NCBI GenBank assembly: GCA_022787085.1
Contig: JALFVE010000038.1
Span: 1-64,000 of the forward strand
DNA: 64,000 nucleotides
DNA from: Oscillospiraceae bacterium
GTDB taxonomy: Bacteria > Bacillota > Clostridia > Oscillospirales > Ruminococcaceae
Direction: 5' to 3'
In this document: positions 33,177 to 39,907 of the stretch, in pieces
How the letters are laid out: every line of letters starts with the position of its first letter
Numbering within the stretch: the stretch's first letter is position 1
The notes under the pieces: generated by a model
The model's input: only the letters and a program-made list of their open reading frames with translations
Told to the model about the DNA's origin: nothing
The model's database searches: none
Position numbers and translations under genes: made by a program

Positions 33177-33281
33177 GCAAGTGCTGATGAGTATTTCTCT
33201 CCGCCGCAGACGGGGAGAAATACACGAAAAATATAAAAACCGAATTTTGATTATTTTCAAAGATAAAGGAGGTTTATAAAT

Positions 33282-34472
33282 ATGAGCAAAAATAAAACAG
33301 CCTCCACCCGCACAGCTGCTGCCAGAGAAAAGCAGCTTAAAGCAATTACATCTCTTGTGACGGTGCTGCTCTTTTTCGGAACGCTTGCAGGGCTTGGACT
33401 GGCTACGATATTTTCCGAAAAGGAGAGCTTTTCAGAGACTCAGAACCGAAAGCTTGCGGATTTCCCTAAGCTTACGGGAAAAAATATCTACAGCGGAAAA
33501 TTCACAAGCGGGACGGAGGAATACATCTCCGACCATTTCGCAGGTCATGACGGCTGGATAGCAGCAAAAACATCTCTTGAAATGCTGACGGGAAAACGGG
33601 AGAGAAATGATATTTATATCCTGTCCGACAGGCTTGTGGAGAAGATTCCCGAGCCTGATATGACCGAGGTGGATAAGAGCGTAAACGGCATTATTAAATT
33701 TGCGGAGGATAATAATGTCGTTCCTTATGTGATGATAGTGCCCACTCAGGCGGAAATTTACAAAAACGAGCTGCCTCCCAATGCCCCCAATCCCGACCAG
33801 CAGGCGTTTATTAACGGGGTATATTCAAAGCTTGAGGGCAAAGCAGTGCCTGTTGATGTTTACTCAACCCTGAGCGCCAATAAGGACAGCTATATTTATT
33901 ACCGAACGGATCATCACTGGACCACAAGAGGAGCGTTTCTTGCATATATTGCTGCCGCAAGAAAGATGGATATCCTGCCCCTTTCCGAGGCGGATTATGA
34001 CATTGACCATGCCTCGGATTCCTTCAAGGGAACCTTCTATTCAAAGGTGCTTTATGAGGGGATCGAGCCTGACAGCCTTGATATCTGGCTCCCTGCGGAA
34101 GGAGGAGAGGAGCCTGAGGTGGAGATATATTCTCAGTTCGGCGAAGCCCCTGAGCTGCATGAGGGAATGTATTTCCGTGAATACCTTGATGTGAAGGACA
34201 AATACAGCACATTTTTCGGCACAAATCAGCCCATGGTGACTATCCGCACAGGAAACGAGGGAGAGAAGCTTCTTGTTTTCAAGGACAGCTATGCCCACTG
34301 CTTCGTGCCCTTTATGACCGAGCATTTCAGCGAGATAACCATGGTGGATCTGCGCTATATTCAGATGTCATATAAGGATATAATCGACGTATCCAAGTAT
34401 GACAAGGTGATGTTTCTTTATAATGCCTCGACCTTTATGTCGGACAGAAATATGAAAAAGCTGATGTACTGA
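33282..34472 (+). CDS. DHHW family protein, partner of the MBOAT acyltransferase
   Basis: A 396-residue protein with an N-terminal membrane anchor (about 23-45) and an extracellular SGNH/AlgX-like fold. The diagnostic RTDHHWTTRGAF lies near residue 210, with the catalytic-type Ser in VFKDSYAHCF near residue 332. DHHW and AlgJ-like proteins finish the transfer of the acyl group to the exported polymer. It is 105 bases downstream of the MBOAT gene; the gap has an AAAGGAGG site and a 9-base-pair hairpin without a T tract. After the gene a GGTGACGC/GCGTCACC hairpin without T tract may end the operon. Confidence 0.88.
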   Translation: MSKNKTASTRTAAAREKQLKAITSLVTVLLFFGTLAGLGLATIFSEKESFSETQNRKLADFPKLTGKNIYSGKFTSGTEEYISDHFAGHDGWIAAKTSLEMLTGKRERNDIYILSDRLVEKIPEPDMTEVDKSVNGIIKFAEDNNVVPYVMIVPTQAEIYKNELPPNAPNPDQQAFINGVYSKLEGKAVPVDVYSTLSANKDSYIYYRTDHHWTTRGAFLAYIAAARKMDILPLSEADYDIDHASDSFKGTFYSKVLYEGIEPDSLDIWLPAEGGEEPEVEIYSQFGEAPELHEGMYFREYLDVKDKYSTFFGTNQPMVTIRTGNEGEKLLVFKDSYAHCFVPFMTEHFSEITMVDLRYIQMSYKDIIDVSKYDKVMFLYNASTFMSDRNMKKLMY

Positions 34473-34542
34473 TGGGTGGTGACGCTCTGAAAGGGGGCGT
34501 CACCCGCTTGCGATTTGAAGGTCAGTAATCATGAAATAAGCA

Positions 34543-34741
34543 CAAAAAAACAGCCCCGAATAGATCGGGGCTGAAAAGCTTTAAGTAAATACCGCCTTGC
34601 CGCCATGTGGCGAATAAAACCCGCACAAAGCAGGTGGGCAACAGCCCTTTGGTTTCACGCTCCCTGCGTCCGTTGGTCCGCACATCTAATGCGGCGGGAG
34701 GTCTGCAATCCACCAAAGGAGACCGAATCCCTATAAAAAAG
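34543..34741 (-). ncRNA. Structured small RNA of about 200 nt, possibly 6S RNA
   Basis: The stretch lacks a gene but on the minus strand has TTGACC and TATAAT (34774-34769 and 34753-34748, 15-base spacer) and ends in an intrinsic terminator (AGCCCCGA/TCGGGGCT stem then TTTTTTTG). Inside, CCTTTGGT pairs with ACCAAAGG, CTCCC with GGGAG, and CCGCA with TGCGG, giving a long irregular hairpin with an internal bubble, and further hairpins (CGCC-ACAT-GGCG) toward the 3' end. The size, free-standing promoter and long bubbled hairpin suit 6S RNA, the RNA that binds RNA polymerase, but I base this on shape only. It could be another RNA. Confidence 0.45.
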
Positions 34742-34889
34742 TGTTGGATTATAAAACCACACTTTATCGGTCAAGGCAGAATTTCTTTCTGTAATTGTAG
34801 TATATCACAATCAAGGCGAAAAATCAATATTAATTTCTGTTAATTTTATACCCTTTAATTTGTAGAAATACTATAAAAAATCGGGATCA

Positions 34890-35189
34890 TTACTCGTAGG
34901 TCTCGGAAAGTCTGTCCATAAAGATCTGTCCGATCCTTTCGTACTCTTCATCATCTTCGATGGTGGCAAGTGTTTCCTCGCCGTTTTCATCTTCCTCGCT
35001 GCGGAGAACAACAAGCTCTGTGTCTGCCTCTACCATTTCCTCAGGATTCTCATAGTAGGGAACAAGTGCATAGTAAAGCTCTCCGTCCTCGGATTCGTAG
35101 GTATCCATCAGTTCGAAGGTCTGCTCAACGCCGTCCTCATCAACCAAGGTGTAGAGATCAGCGCCCAGATCATCAAATTTTTCAGCCAT
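34890..35189 (-). CDS. DUF1292 domain protein
   Basis: A 99-residue very acidic protein of the DUF1292 (YrzB-like) family, with DLYTLVDEDGVEQTFELMDT and YYALVPYYE typical of the domain. The family is widespread in Firmicutes, often near alaS and ruvX, and has no proven function. A GGAGG site precedes the ATG by nine bases. It reads away from the large repetitive RNA locus and toward the small RNA gene; no clear terminator lies between its end and that RNA's promoter. Confidence 0.9.
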   Translation of the reverse strand: MAEKFDDLGADLYTLVDEDGVEQTFELMDTYESEDGELYYALVPYYENPEEMVEADTELVVLRSEEDENGEETLATIEDDEEYERIGQIFMDRLSETYE

Positions 35190-35359
35190 TTCCGAAACCT
35201 CCTGTATTTATTTAGTATTGGTGAATGCTGCGCCTTGTCATTATATTCCTCGGGACAGCCTCAACATTTTTATTTTACCACTTTTTAGCTAAATTGTCAA
35301 TGTCAATAATTCATAAAAATGTTGCACAAAAGATATGCACTATTTTATTCAAAAAACTA

Positions 35360-35388
35360 TTGACTTTTGCTAAAGGGTGTGGTATATT
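35360..35388 (+). promoter_or_regulatory. Promoter of the repetitive RNA locus
   Basis: TTGACT (35360-35365), 17 bases, TATATT (35383-35388). Transcription would start near 35395. No reading frame of 60 or more codons lies downstream before 36828. Confidence 0.75.
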
Positions 35389-35515
35389 ATTATCAAGGAA
35401 AGGGAAACAACCAAGAAAGTAAGCCGAAGGGCTGAAGGGGTTTCCGGTTCCCGAGAACAGCAGGCTTTCTGAATGAAAGTATTCTGCAAAAGGTTTGGAA
35501 AGGAAGGCGAGTCCG

Positions 35516-35590
35516 ATGGCTGACGTTACAGAGCAGCAGTTTTTACAGGGAATGTCAAATAGCGGCTCGTTTTTACGGAAGGGCTTTTGA
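35516..35590 (+). CDS. Possible 24-aa peptide in the first repeat unit
   Basis: ATG in the first GGCGAGTCCGATGG motif, with AAGGAAGG eight bases ahead, opens a 24-codon frame beginning MADVTEQQFLQGMSNSGSF and ending FLRKGF. It stops just before a terminator-like hairpin at 35602-35646. It is the only repeat that opens a frame longer than seven codons. No family recognised; it may be translated or be a by-product of the repeat. Confidence 0.35.
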   Translation: MADVTEQQFLQGMSNSGSFLRKGF

Positions 35591-35601
35591 GAAAAATCAT
35601 G

Positions 35602-35646
35602 GGGAGTTTAAAGGCAGAACGGTTTTGAACGTCCACTCCCGTTTTT
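35602..35646 (+). terminator. Terminator-like hairpin inside the repetitive RNA locus
   Basis: GGGAGT (35602-35607) pairs with ACTCCC (35635-35640) around a loop that itself holds ACG/CGT, followed by GTTTTT. Confidence 0.5.
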
Positions 35647-35692
35647 AAAACGATTGGTTTTTCAAGGTCTTAAAGGTCGAAAATGTTGCGAG

Positions 35693-35726
35693 CCGCAGTC
35701 ATCACAGAATGATATGCGGATTTTTT
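35693..35726 (+). terminator. Second terminator-like hairpin inside the locus
   Basis: CCGCA (35693-35697) with TGCGG (35715-35719), followed by ATTTTTT. The stem is short, so it may be weak. Confidence 0.4.
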
Positions 35727-35730
35727 ATAC

Positions 35731-35802
35731 TCTCTTTACTGTGACGGACATTCCCAAGAATTTAGGAAAGGGTTAATTCCGATGGAGTAAAGAGATTTTT
35801 TT
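35731..35802 (+). terminator. Long-range stem with T tract inside the locus
   Basis: TCTCTTTACT (35731-35740) is complementary to AGTAAAGAGA (35786-35795), which is followed by seven T. The 45-base loop carries repeat 2 with its ATG GAG TAA; the stop codon lies in the 3' arm. Shape resembles a terminator that a ribosome or ligand could control. Confidence 0.5.
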
Positions 35803-36695
35803 CGGGCTTATGTGACAGTGAGGACGGGTGACAGTTAAGACTTCGGCTCCGCAGTCCGCCGGTGTCGGGATGTGATTCCCCCGATCCGCAGTGACATTTC
35901 AAATGCGGATGCTTAAAATCCGAAAGGGTTGATCGCTATGAAAATGAGGTATTATCTTAGAATTTCGTAGGATTGGAGTGAGTCCGACAGGTAAGTGATT
36001 GTACCGCATAAGTGCTGAAAAGCGGCGGCAGGATTAAATTATCCGAAGGGATCTGATCATTATGATTACGAGAGGTTTTCACGATCTGAATATCTGATTA
36101 TCAAACCAAGGGAGTGAGTCCGACAGGTAAGTGATTATACCGCATGAACGCTGAAAGGCGGCGGCAGGATATTAAGTAAAGCTCGAAAGAGATGATTTAT
36201 ATGATGAGGACAGGCTTTACCAAATACTAAGCTTATAGGAGTGAGTCCGATGGCATGATATGTGCCCTGTGTCCGATGAGGACGGTTGTATAAAAAATCT
36301 GAGATATGGAGAGAGTCCGATGGAAAAGTAGGTTTTCTTCACCAATTCAAATTTATTGATCGGGAGTGTTTCCAATGGCATTATCTGATTGCCCTTGAAA
36401 TTTAAATCTTACGATATGGAGATTGGTCCGATGGAAAGTTAAGCTATGATTTTTCTGTCAAAATTCTTAATGTCCGGAGTGATTCCAATGGATTAACGGC
36501 GAGCAAAGCCGGCTGACGATTGATTCGGCATGAAAGTGCTTTATTATAGATAGGCTTTTTAAGTACTGTACTACTGTAATTGATATACGAAATGAGTGAT
36601 GAGATATGAAAATTATCACCGAACGCCGAATGAATGCTATGTTTTGAAATACAGGGAGTGAGTCCGCCTAACTATTGAATTAAATATCGGTTATC

Positions 36696-36729
36696 GGGAG
36701 TCCTGCAGTGTCTTGCGGGACTCCTTTTT
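36696..36729 (+). terminator. Terminator of the repetitive RNA locus
   Basis: GGGAGTCCTGCA with TGCGGGACTCC around a short loop, followed by TTTTTATTT: a strong intrinsic terminator, about 100 bases before the MATE gene. Confidence 0.92.
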
Positions 36730-36833
36730 ATTTATTTTGTGCTTATCTAATTATCAATAGTATTGAAATATCCGATTCATATTTATTTGCTATAATTACG
36801 TTTGTATATTAAAAAATGCGGAGGTAGTTGGTT

Positions 36834-38201
36834 TTGAACAGCAGGGCTGTGGATATTTTTGAAAATGCACCCGTTCCCAAGGCGGTGCTGGTTAACATTG
36901 TTCCGAGCATTATCAGTATGCTTATGGTGCTGGTTTACAATCTGGCGGACACCTTTTTTATCAGCCAGACTAAGGACGCTTATATGGTTGCGGCGGTTTC
37001 TCTTGCAACTCCCGCTTTTCTGCTCTTTATGGCGGTGGGTATGCTGTTCGGTATCGGCGGAACATCCCTTATTTCAAGGCTTCTGGGTGAGGGCAAAAAG
37101 GACAAGGCTTTGCACGCCTGCTCCTTTTGCTTCTGGACGGGGGCGGCTGTCGGAATACTGGGTATGCTTCTGATATTTTTTGCTGCGGAGCCTGTGGCGA
37201 AGATCGTAGGCGCAACGCCTGACACTGAGGCTTATGTTGTGGAATATCTGAGGATAGTTTCCTTCGGTATCCCTTTTCTTGTTATCGGAAATGCTTTCAG
37301 CTCCATTATCCGTGCGGAGGGAAAGGCAAGCAAGGCTATGGCTGGCATGATCATCGGTAATCTTGCCAACATTATCCTTGACCCTATTATGATACTCGGA
37401 ATGGGCATGAATGTTGGCGGTGCGGCGGCTGCCACTACTATCGGAAATGTGCTTGCGGCTCTGTTTTACATATTCCATTTTGTCAGCGGAAAATCTATGC
37501 TTTCCATCAGCCCGAAGCTTTACAAGGCGGGGGACGGAATTGCTGCGGGAGTGCTTGCTATCGGCGTTCCCGCTTCCCTTAACAGTATGCTTATGAGCAC
37601 CTCAAATGTGGTCATCAATAATCTTATGACCCATCACGGGGATATGGCTGTGGCGGGTCTGGGCGTTGCCATGAAGGTCAATATGATCGCTGTTATGCTG
37701 CTTATCGGTCTGGGTACGGGTATTCAGCCCCTGCTCGGCTATAATTTCGGTGCGGGCAACAGGCAGAGATTCAAGGATATCCTTAAATTTTCCCTTATCC
37801 TTGCGGTTTCCCTCAGCATAGTCATGACTGTTATCTGCTATGCATGGGCGGGTCCTATGGTCAGCGCTTTCCTTGAGGAGCCCAGCGCCTTTGATTTCGG
37901 TATGCAGTTTGCACGGATCTACATTATTTCGGGTCCGATCCTGGGCGTGCTTTTTGTGATGATAAACACCATTCAGTCCATGGGTGCGGCGATACCCTCG
38001 CTTATTCTGTCGATCAGCCGTCAGGGTCTGCTTTTTATGCCTGTGCTGTTTATTTTCAATGCTGTTTTCGGAACGGCTCGTTCCCTTGCGATGGCTCAGC
38101 CTGTTACCGATTATCTTGCAGCGACCCTTGCAGTTATTCTTGCTGTTATTTCCTTTAAGAAGTATTTCAAGGAGAGAAATGCGGAGAATGAGGAAACATA
38201 A
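36834..38201 (+). CDS. MATE family efflux transporter
   Basis: A 455-residue polytopic membrane protein with twelve predicted helices in two related halves; MATE transporters export drugs or metabolites in exchange for Na+ or H+. Typical blocks are VLVYNLADTFFISQ near residue 34, GGTSLISRLLGEGKK near 80, NIILDPIMILGMGMNVGGAA near 185 and GIQPLLGYNFGAGNRQRFK near 300. A TTG at 36834, nine bases after GGAGG, is preferred to the TTG at 36828. TATAAT lies upstream at about 36791 without a good -35 box. It is separated from the RNA locus by a terminator. Confidence 0.92.
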   Translation: MNSRAVDIFENAPVPKAVLVNIVPSIISMLMVLVYNLADTFFISQTKDAYMVAAVSLATPAFLLFMAVGMLFGIGGTSLISRLLGEGKKDKALHACSFCFWTGAAVGILGMLLIFFAAEPVAKIVGATPDTEAYVVEYLRIVSFGIPFLVIGNAFSSIIRAEGKASKAMAGMIIGNLANIILDPIMILGMGMNVGGAAAATTIGNVLAALFYIFHFVSGKSMLSISPKLYKAGDGIAAGVLAIGVPASLNSMLMSTSNVVINNLMTHHGDMAVAGLGVAMKVNMIAVMLLIGLGTGIQPLLGYNFGAGNRQRFKDILKFSLILAVSLSIVMTVICYAWAGPMVSAFLEEPSAFDFGMQFARIYIISGPILGVLFVMINTIQSMGAAIPSLILSISRQGLLFMPVLFIFNAVFGTARSLAMAQPVTDYLAATLAVILAVISFKKYFKERNAENEET

Positions 38202-38216
38202 ATTTTATAAAAATAC

Positions 38217-38245
38217 TTGACAATTGCGAAATTCTGTGATACACT
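38217..38245 (+). promoter_or_regulatory. Promoter of the rtcB leader
   Basis: TTGACA (38217-38222), 17 bases, TACACT (38240-38245). The transcript would include the 28-codon leader frame and the terminator at 38412 before rtcB. Confidence 0.75.
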
Positions 38246-38301
38246 TGTTATCAGGCTGATAGGCTTACTTATTTTGAAATTTTTGAAAGGAGGCGGACAA
38301 C

Positions 38302-38388
38302 ATGACCAAAGCTTATTTTATGATACATAATAATTTTATATGCGGTTATAAACGGCTGAGTATGGAAATTTGTCCGCTGTCTTTTTAA
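38302..38388 (+). CDS. Candidate leader peptide upstream of rtcB, 28 aa
   Basis: A 28-codon frame with a perfect AAAGGAGG site eight bases before the ATG, starting MTKAYFMIHNNFICGYK and ending CPLSF. GCGGACAA, just before the start codon, is complementary to TTGTCCGC near the end of the frame, so translation and RNA folding are linked. A terminator follows 24 bases after the stop and rtcB follows that. The arrangement is that of a translated attenuation leader. The peptide has no recognised family and may have its own function. Confidence 0.55.
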   Translation: MTKAYFMIHNNFICGYKRLSMEICPLSF

Positions 38389-38411
38389 TATCTGCGGATA
38401 GATAGCTTTTG

Positions 38412-38443
38412 TGCGCTCCCGTTTATTCGGGGGCGCATTTTTT
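38412..38443 (+). terminator. Terminator in the rtcB leader
   Basis: TGCGCTCCC pairs with GGGGGCGCA around an eight-base loop, followed by TTTTTT. It lies between the promoter and rtcB, as an attenuator or as the end of a short leader transcript. Confidence 0.85.
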
Positions 38444-38474
38444 ATTGACATAACATTTTTGAAAGGATAACATT

Positions 38475-39683
38475 ATGATCGAATTACAGGGAAAGTACAA
38501 TAAGGCAAAGGTTTTTACAGATGTGATCGACTCCGCCTCCATGGCACAGATAATCGAGCTTTGCAGTCAGGAATTTACCGTCGGTGAGCAGATAAGAATG
38601 ATGCCCGATGTTCATGCGGGGATGGGCTGCGTTATAGGTACGACCATGACCGTTTCGGACAGGATAGTTCCGAATCTGGTGGGTGTGGATATCGGCTGCG
38701 GCATGGAGACGGTTCGAATTAAGGAAAAGCACATTGAGCTTAGTCAGCTTGACAAGCTTATTTATGCGAAGATACCTTCGGGTTTTGCTGTCCGCAGCGT
38801 TCCTCACAAGCTTTGCGAGGAGATCGACATATGCTCGCTTAGGTGCGCCGAAAAGATAGATCTTCGCAGAGCCGAGCGTTCTCTCGGCACTCTCGGCGGC
38901 GGAAATCACTTTATCGAGGCAGATAAAGGAGAGAACGGCATTTACATTGTCATTCACAGCGGTTCCCGTCATCTGGGTGTGGAGGTTGCGAAATATTATC
39001 AGGAGGAAGGCTACAGGCAGCTTAATAATGCGGGAAAGGAGGCTGTAAATGAGCTTATTGACAGTCTCAAGGCGCAGGGCAGGCAGACTGAGATACGCAG
39101 GGAGCTTAAAAAGCTGGAAAACACCAAGCGGACGGTGATACCGAAGCACCTTGCTTATGTCAGCGGACAGCTTTTTAAGGACTACATTCACGATATGAAG
39201 ATCGTTCAGAAATACGCTGCTCTGAACAGAAGAGCTATGATGGACGAGATCGTCAAGGGCATGAAGCTGACGGTGGAGGAGCAGTTCACCACTATTCACA
39301 ACTATATCGACACCGAGAATATGATACTCAGAAAGGGGGCTGTTTCCGCTCAGGCGGGGGAAAAGCTCATTATCCCCATCAATATGCGGGACGGCAGCCT
39401 TATCTGCATCGGTAAGGGCAATCCCGACTGGAATTATTCCGCTCCCCATGGTGCGGGCAGGCTTATGAGCAGGGGAGAGGCGAAGGAGAGCTTCACTGTC
39501 AGCGAATTTAAAAAGCAGATGGCTGGAATTTATACCACCTCTGTGGGAAGAGGCACTCTTGACGAATGTCCCATGGCATACAAGGGAATGAACGATATTC
39601 TTGACAATATCGGTGACACTGCCGAGGTTTTTGAAATTATTAAGCCTATTTACAATTTCAAGGCGGGTGCGGAAGAAGAGTAA
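38475..39683 (+). CDS. rtcB: RNA-splicing ligase RtcB
   Basis: A 402-residue GTP- and Mn2+-dependent ligase that joins 3'-phosphate or 2',3'-cyclic phosphate RNA ends to 5'-OH ends. Signature parts are MPDVHAGMGCVIGTT, VGVDIGCGME (metal Cys), GGGNHFIE, IVIHSGSRHLG and, near the C terminus, NYSAPHGAGRLMSR with the guanylated His. Length is normal for the short bacterial type. A GAAAGGATAAC site precedes the ATG. It is followed by a small basic protein gene. No archease or RtcR activator gene is adjacent. Confidence 0.96.
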   Translation: MIELQGKYNKAKVFTDVIDSASMAQIIELCSQEFTVGEQIRMMPDVHAGMGCVIGTTMTVSDRIVPNLVGVDIGCGMETVRIKEKHIELSQLDKLIYAKIPSGFAVRSVPHKLCEEIDICSLRCAEKIDLRRAERSLGTLGGGNHFIEADKGENGIYIVIHSGSRHLGVEVAKYYQEEGYRQLNNAGKEAVNELIDSLKAQGRQTEIRRELKKLENTKRTVIPKHLAYVSGQLFKDYIHDMKIVQKYAALNRRAMMDEIVKGMKLTVEEQFTTIHNYIDTENMILRKGAVSAQAGEKLIIPINMRDGSLICIGKGNPDWNYSAPHGAGRLMSRGEAKESFTVSEFKKQMAGIYTTSVGRGTLDECPMAYKGMNDILDNIGDTAEVFEIIKPIYNFKAGAEEE

Positions 39684-39735
39684 TGAAAATCGCCCCGATT
39701 ATTTGATAGATCGGGGCGTGAAAAGAGGTGATTTT

Positions 39736-39906
39736 ATGGAAAAATATGTATCTGTTGATAAGATGAGCAAGAAAAAGCGTGCCGAATATTTCAAAAGACA
39801 GCGTAAAGGCTGGGGAGGCTTATCTCCCGTGACGAGAGTGCCTGCCGCAAAGGGGGCTTACAGCAGAGCCAAGGCAAAGGCGGCTGCCATGAGAGAGATG
39901 ATATAA
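39736..39906 (+). CDS. Small basic protein, 56 aa
   Basis: A Lys/Arg-rich 56-residue protein starting at the ATG at 39736 behind GAGGTG; the upstream part of the frame overlaps rtcB and is not used. The layout MSKKKRAEYFKRQRKGWG then SPVTRVP resembles unnamed short basic proteins found in many Clostridia. It could bind RNA, as its place after rtcB suggests, but that is inference. A CGCCCCGA hairpin without T tract lies between the two genes. Confidence 0.75.
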   Translation: MEKYVSVDKMSKKKRAEYFKRQRKGWGGLSPVTRVPAAKGAYSRAKAKAAAMREMI

Positions 39907-39907
39907 C

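Larger units (their letters stand above)
35506..36668 (+). repeat. Ten dispersed copies of a GGAG-N6-TCCGAYGG motif
   Basis: Copies start at about 35506 (GGCGAGTCCGATGG), 35770 (GGGTTAATTCCGATGG), 35975 and 36111 (GGAGTGAGTCCGACAGG), 36238 (GGAGTGAGTCCGATGG), 36308 (GGAGAGAGTCCGATGG), 36363 (GGAGTGTTTCCAATGG), 36418 (GGAGATTGGTCCGATGG), 36476 (GGAGTGATTCCAATGG) and 36655 (GGAGTGAGTCCGCC). Spacing falls from 136 and 127 to about 55-70 bases. GGA and TCC can pair as a small stem around a 5-6 base loop. A second element near TCCGAAGGGATNTGATC recurs at 35918, 36041 and 36182. Confidence 0.85.
35395..36729 (+). ncRNA. Large repetitive non-coding or micro-ORF RNA locus, about 1.3 kb
   Basis: Between the promoter at 35360 and a strong terminator at 36696-36729 there is no reading frame of 60 codons on either strand, yet the sequence is highly organised. 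A motif close to GGAGNGAGTCCGAYGG recurs ten times, two units of about 136 bases are near copies of each other (from 35975 and 36111), and terminator-like or long hairpins stand at 35602, 35693 and 35731. Six repeats carry an ATG followed by a stop within two to eight codons. I infer one long structured RNA, or a series of short ones. I know no family that it matches. Confidence 0.6.

Noticed and set aside
36001-36035. Similarity of GCATAAGTGCTGAAAAGC to a segment near the 3' end of 23S rRNA
   Set aside because: Only about eleven bases agree, and the surroundings do not. No rRNA fragment is present.
35395-36729. CRISPR array as an explanation of the repeats
   Set aside because: Repeats are short and imperfect, with spacing from 55 to 180 bases and similar, not unique, intervening sequence; no cas gene is in the window.
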